64,000 nucleotides of DNA from Bacillus sp. Marseille-Q1617 (GTDB lineage: Bacteria > Bacillota > Bacilli > Bacillales > Bacillaceae_B). Positions 60,971-64,000 of this stretch are shown piece by piece. Positions within the stretch are counted from its first letter, which is position 1. Each line of letters begins with the position of its first letter. The notes below the pieces were generated by a model, which was not told the DNA's origin, ran no database searches, and saw nothing but the letters and a program-made list of their open reading frames with translations. A program made the position numbers and the translations under genes. The stretch covers positions 496,001 to 560,000 of the forward strand of contig NZ_CAHJXM010000003.1 of assembly GCF_903645295.1 (NCBI RefSeq), read 5' to 3'.

Positions 60971-61453
60971 ATGTTTGACCCTACAGCCTTTGACAACTTA
61001 AAAGTAGTTGTAGAGGGAGCTGTGTATGACTTGGATCTATCGGGGGATATTTCCATACTCGATCGGAAGGATTTATTTGACTTTGCCCATTATGAACGAA
61101 CATACATCATCGGCTATTCCCTGCCTCACCGGTCAAGTTCAATTTCACTTGAATTAAGAGCCGACATGGGTCATTTTTTAGCGGAAAGAAACGGGCTGGC
61201 CGCAAAGAATCAGGCAGGGGCAGTCATTGAATTGAAATACAAGGGATCTGAAAGGATGAATGAGAACCGGGAAGGGCTTGAGACTGCATGGGGGCCGGAT
61301 AAGAGCTGGGAGTGGATTGAGGTGCACTCCTCCCTTCAACCCCCAAAGGTACAGGGAGTCCTACGATTTAATAGGGTCATTACAGAAGAGATGGTAGATG
61401 ATATTCTTCAAATGGTTTCTTTTTCCGTGGAAACATTGAATGTATTGGACTAA
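60971..61453 (+). CDS. Hypothetical protein downstream of fhs
   Basis: 160 residues, soluble, no signal peptide or helices. Opens MFDPTAFDNLKVVVEGAVYDLD and has VQGVLRFNRVITEEMVDDILQM near the end. AGGAGGAGC is well placed before the ATG and it follows fhs by 36 bases, so it is likely expressed with it. Not recognised; looks like a conserved Bacillus protein. Confidence 0.7.
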   Translation: MFDPTAFDNLKVVVEGAVYDLDLSGDISILDRKDLFDFAHYERTYIIGYSLPHRSSSISLELRADMGHFLAERNGLAAKNQAGAVIELKYKGSERMNENREGLETAWGPDKSWEWIEVHSSLQPPKVQGVLRFNRVITEEMVDDILQMVSFSVETLNVLD

Positions 61454-61499
61454 ACAAATTCTTCACAGTAATAGAAATATAAATAAGGGGGCGGTATCG

Positions 61500-62363
61500 A
61501 TGAGAATCGCATGGGTAACTGATAGTACTGCATATATCGAGGATCTATCAGCATGTAAGGAAAAAAATGTGTTTGTAGTGCCTATGAATATATTATTTGG
61601 GGAAAAGGAGTATAAGGATGGAATAGATTTATCTCCGCAAGACCTCTTTGAAAAGTTGAAGGAAGAAAAAGTGGAAGTGAAAACGTCACAGCCTTCCATC
61701 GGAACGTTCAAGGAATTGTATGAAGAGCTTGCAGGCAGATATGATCATATTTTTTCAATCCACGTCTCTTCTCACTTCAGCGGCACCATGTCTTCGGCAT
61801 ATCAGGCGGCAGAATTGCTAAGTGATACATTTCCTTCTATTACCTGCATTGATTCCAAGACGCTGACGTATCCTTTGACAGAACTAATTGAATATGGTCA
61901 AACCCTTCATGAAAAAGGGAAGTCGATTGAAGAAATGACAAAATCCATAGAGGAAAAGATCAAAACCAGGGAAGTATATGTCATGGTAGGAAGTCTCGAA
62001 CAGCTGCACAAGAGCGGAAGAATGAACGGTCTTTCTTTCTTTCTTGGAAGTGTATTAAATATCAAACCAATCCTATCTATAGTTGATGGAAAACTAGAAG
62101 TGTATGACAAAGTTAGAAGTATAAATAAAGGCTTGAGTAAGATGAGTAAACAGCTGAGTGAATCATTAAAGACAAAGAAAATAAAGAAAGTTTCAATCTT
62201 ACATGGATTGAATCACGAGGAGGCTGCCGAATGGATGGAAGAATTAAAAAAGAGCTACCCGGATATTGAATTCGGAGCATATCCGCTTGGAGCCGTCATC
62301 GATGTACACGCAGGGGCAAACACTATTGGAATCAGCTGGTCAGAGGATATCGGGCAAGCATAA
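61500..62363 (+). CDS. DegV family fatty-acid-binding protein
   Basis: 287 residues. Typical DegV start RIAWVTDSTAYI and VPMNILFGEKEYKDG, TSQPSIGTFKELYEEL, SSHFSGTMSSAYQAA (lipid head-group-binding Ser/Thr), LEQLHKSGRMNG. Family binds single fatty acids; some members (FakB) present them to a kinase, but no fakA is seen here. ATG at 61500 follows AAGGGGGCGG; the upstream extension overlaps the preceding gene. Confidence 0.88.
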   Translation: MRIAWVTDSTAYIEDLSACKEKNVFVVPMNILFGEKEYKDGIDLSPQDLFEKLKEEKVEVKTSQPSIGTFKELYEELAGRYDHIFSIHVSSHFSGTMSSAYQAAELLSDTFPSITCIDSKTLTYPLTELIEYGQTLHEKGKSIEEMTKSIEEKIKTREVYVMVGSLEQLHKSGRMNGLSFFLGSVLNIKPILSIVDGKLEVYDKVRSINKGLSKMSKQLSESLKTKKIKKVSILHGLNHEEAAEWMEELKKSYPDIEFGAYPLGAVIDVHAGANTIGISWSEDIGQA

Positions 62364-62368
62364 GTGTG

Positions 62369-62412
62369 AAGAGATGATGTATAAGAGTCAATCTTATATA
62401 TCATCTCTTTAA
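62369..62412 (+). terminator. Terminator after the DegV gene
   Basis: AAGAGATGATGTATAAGA (62369-62386) pairs with TCTTATATATCATCTCTT (62392-62409) almost fully. Confidence 0.88.
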
Positions 62413-62539
62413 TGTTTTTACAGTGGGTATTGTAGTTTAGCTGGTTCCAGCTGTTTCATATAGTCTGGCAGACCTGCATAACAGATCCAATCATTCAGCT
62501 CCATTTTTTGATACAATGGGTAGGGAAGGTGATGATGAA

Positions 62540-63187
62540 GTGGACCGGGTCGAAATAGAAGAACTGATCAATGCGTTGAAGAAAGAATTTAAAGAAGAGG
62601 CAACAGGACATGACTGGTTTCACCTTGAGCGAGTAAGAAATAATGCCCTGTTGATTGCAGAGAAAGAAAATGTGACAGATACATATATCATTGAGTTAGC
62701 TGCTTTATTGCATGATGTTCCAGATGAAAAGCTTAATTCGTCCAAGGAAGAAGGGAAAAGAAAGCTCGAACGATTCGTATCCTTGCTTTCACTTCATGAA
62801 GATGAAAAGAAAGAATTATATGATATCATCTTCTCCATTTCTTATAAAGGCGGAAACGAGGAGACGTTATCCTCTATTAAAGCAATGATTGTCAGGGACG
62901 CTGACAGGCTGGATGCAATGGGGGCAATCGGAATTGCGAGAACGTTCGCATATGGCGGTAAAAAGGGGCAATCATTGTATGACCCTGATATTGCGGTACG
63001 GTCTGACATGACCCTGAGTGAATACAGAACCGGAAAAAGTTCAAGCATCCATCATTTTCATGAGAAATTATTGAAATTGAAAGACTTGATGTGCACGGAA
63101 ACAGGGAAGATCCTTGCAGAAGAACGGCATGTATATATGCTTGGATTCCTGAAGCAATTCAACAGAGAATGGAATGGTCAAGAATGA
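62540..63187 (+). CDS. HD-domain phosphohydrolase
   Basis: 215 residues. Metal motif H...HD...D: GHDWFHLERV, LLHDVPDEK and VRDADRLDAMGAIG. Related to YedJ-type nucleases/phosphohydrolases; substrate unknown. GTG at 62540 is eight bases after AAGGTG; an ATG at 62516 has no ribosome site. Overlaps the next gene by four bases (ATGA), so the two are co-translated. Confidence 0.85.
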   Translation: MDRVEIEELINALKKEFKEEATGHDWFHLERVRNNALLIAEKENVTDTYIIELAALLHDVPDEKLNSSKEEGKRKLERFVSLLSLHEDEKKELYDIIFSISYKGGNEETLSSIKAMIVRDADRLDAMGAIGIARTFAYGGKKGQSLYDPDIAVRSDMTLSEYRTGKSSSIHHFHEKLLKLKDLMCTETGKILAEERHVYMLGFLKQFNREWNGQE

Positions 63188-64000
63188 GAATGTTAACAGC
63201 AGAGAATCTGTCAAAATCATACGGAGAGAAAACGTTATTCGACAGTATCTCATTTTCTATAAATGAAAAGGAGAGAGTCGGTCTGATCGGTGTAAACGGC
63301 ACGGGGAAGTCAAGCCTATTAAAGTTGATCGCTGGGATTGAAGACTATGATTCAGGTGAGATCATTACTCCTGGAGATTATCATATTGCCTATCTGCAGC
63401 AGGAGCCGGTAATTGATGGTGATTTGAGTGTTATTGGGCAGGTTTTTCGCGGAGAGGCAAAAATGATCAGAGCCATGCGTGAATATGAAACGGCCCTGCT
63501 TGAAATGGAACAGGACCCTGAAAGCGTTACGGTGCAGGAGAAATTATTTGAGGCGCAGAAACAGATGGATATTGACAATGCTTGGGAAGCCAATGCAAAT
63601 GCTAAAGCAATTCTTACAAAATTGGGTATATATGATTTCTCCAAAAAAATGAATGAGTTATCGGGAGGGCAAAAGAAGAGGGTGGCACTTGCCGGTGTGC
63701 TCATTGAAACTCCAGACCTTCTCATACTCGATGAACCTACAAACCATCTGGATTATCAATCGATAAAATGGCTGGAAGATTTCTTGGCTAAGTATAATGG
63801 TGCAGTATTATTGGTGACACATGACCGGTATTTCCTGGATCGCGTTACAAATCGTACATTTGAGTTGGACGGTGGCAGGCTTTTCTCTTATAGAGGGAAC
63901 TATGCTTCGTTTATTGAAGCGAAAGCGGCAAGGGAGGAAAACGAACGTCAGATTTCCGAGAAACAGAAAAACCTCTATCGTCGTGAACTTGAGTGGATGA
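63184..64000 (+). CDS. ABC-F family ATPase, N-terminal part
   Basis: Runs off the right edge after 272 codons. First ABC domain complete: Walker A IGVNGTGKSSLL, signature LSGGQKKRVALAG, Walker B LLILDEPTNHLD, H-switch VTHDRYFLDRV. The linker begins with RGNYASFIEAK. No membrane domain, so an ABC-F translation factor, most like the Uup/YfmR group; these resolve stalled ribosomes. Start ATG at 63184 overlaps the HD gene; ATG at 63190 is possible. Confidence 0.85.
   Translation, partial: MRMLTAENLSKSYGEKTLFDSISFSINEKERVGLIGVNGTGKSSLLKLIAGIEDYDSGEIITPGDYHIAYLQQEPVIDGDLSVIGQVFRGEAKMIRAMREYETALLEMEQDPESVTVQEKLFEAQKQMDIDNAWEANANAKAILTKLGIYDFSKKMNELSGGQKKRVALAGVLIETPDLLILDEPTNHLDYQSIKWLEDFLAKYNGAVLLVTHDRYFLDRVTNRTFELDGGRLFSYRGNYASFIEAKAAREENERQISEKQKNLYRRELEWM

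Overview
The window reads as one continuous stretch of chromosome from a low-GC, endospore-forming member of the Bacillaceae. The evidence is gene order matching the ypjD-to-ypeQ region of the Bacillus subtilis chromosome (ypjD-dapB-mgsA-bshB1-bshA-cca-birA, panBCD, dinG-ypmA-ypmB-aspB-asnS-dnaD-nth-ypoC, recU-ponA, yppC-G, mrfAB, gpsB-rnpB, bpsAB-dynA), spore genes (sspM, sspL, a cotD-like gene, sigma-K-type promoters), bacillithiol synthesis and Bacillus-type Shine-Dalgarno sites. I cannot name the species; the 125-bp repeats and a ba3 oxidase suggest a Bacillus-sensu-lato relative rather than B. subtilis itself. No prophage, transposase, CRISPR array, tRNA or rRNA was seen.

Layout. 1-5.8 kb: end of a YitT-type membrane protein gene, then a tight operon for nucleotide clean-up, lysine/cell-wall precursor, methylglyoxal, bacillithiol, tRNA CCA addition and biotin control. 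5.9-8.2 kb: a possible terminated leader and the pantothenate operon panBCD. 8.2-18.4 kb: dinG, an exported metallo-beta-lactamase-like protein without its metal ligands, ypmA, tseB/ypmB, aspB, asnS, dnaD, nth, ypoC. 18.4-21.8 kb (minus): recU-ponA, the latter with a Gly/Asp/Thr repeat tail. 21.9-30.8 kb: yppC, sspM, yppE-G, a small heat-shock/coat-type protein, an alpha/beta hydrolase, the DNA repair pair mrfA-mrfB and a cotD-like gene. 31.1-37.9 kb: ypsA, gpsB, rnpB (type B RNase P RNA), an RlmL-like methyltransferase, helicase ypvA and carboxypeptidase ypwA. 37.9-40.3 kb (minus): a three-subunit ba3-type cytochrome oxidase. 40.5-43.6 kb: a zinc-ribbon microprotein, a short-chain dehydrogenase, type III polyketide synthase bpsA with its methyltransferase bpsB, and a small membrane protein behind a Fur-type promoter. 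43.9-52.9 kb: dynamin dynA, a rhodanese, exonuclease ypcP, sspL, a PAP2-like protein, two RNase-H-fold proteins around a queuosine-precursor transporter, and ypeQ. 53-58 kb: cspD, and the manganese importer mntABCD with its repressor mntR. 58-64 kb: a methyltransferase, formate-THF ligase, a DegV protein, an HD phosphohydrolase and the start of an ABC-F ATPase.

The most interesting non-coding signals are: (i) a family of ~125-bp structured repeats, same orientation, four recognisable copies plus one remnant, with compensatory base changes in two stems; (ii) two perfect TGTGA-N6-TCACA boxes exactly 42 bp apart upstream of the ba3 oxidase operon; (iii) a promoter carrying two Fur-like boxes in front of a 56-residue membrane protein; (iv) paired MntR-type boxes in front of mntABCD; (v) a LexA-like box in the spacer of the mrfAB promoter; and (vi) three look-alike sigma-K promoters (yppG, the Hsp20 gene, cotD). 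Many start codons given here are later than the longest possible reading frame, because a well-spaced Shine-Dalgarno site decides them. I did not find a wholly new multi-gene system; most of the window is conserved core genome.
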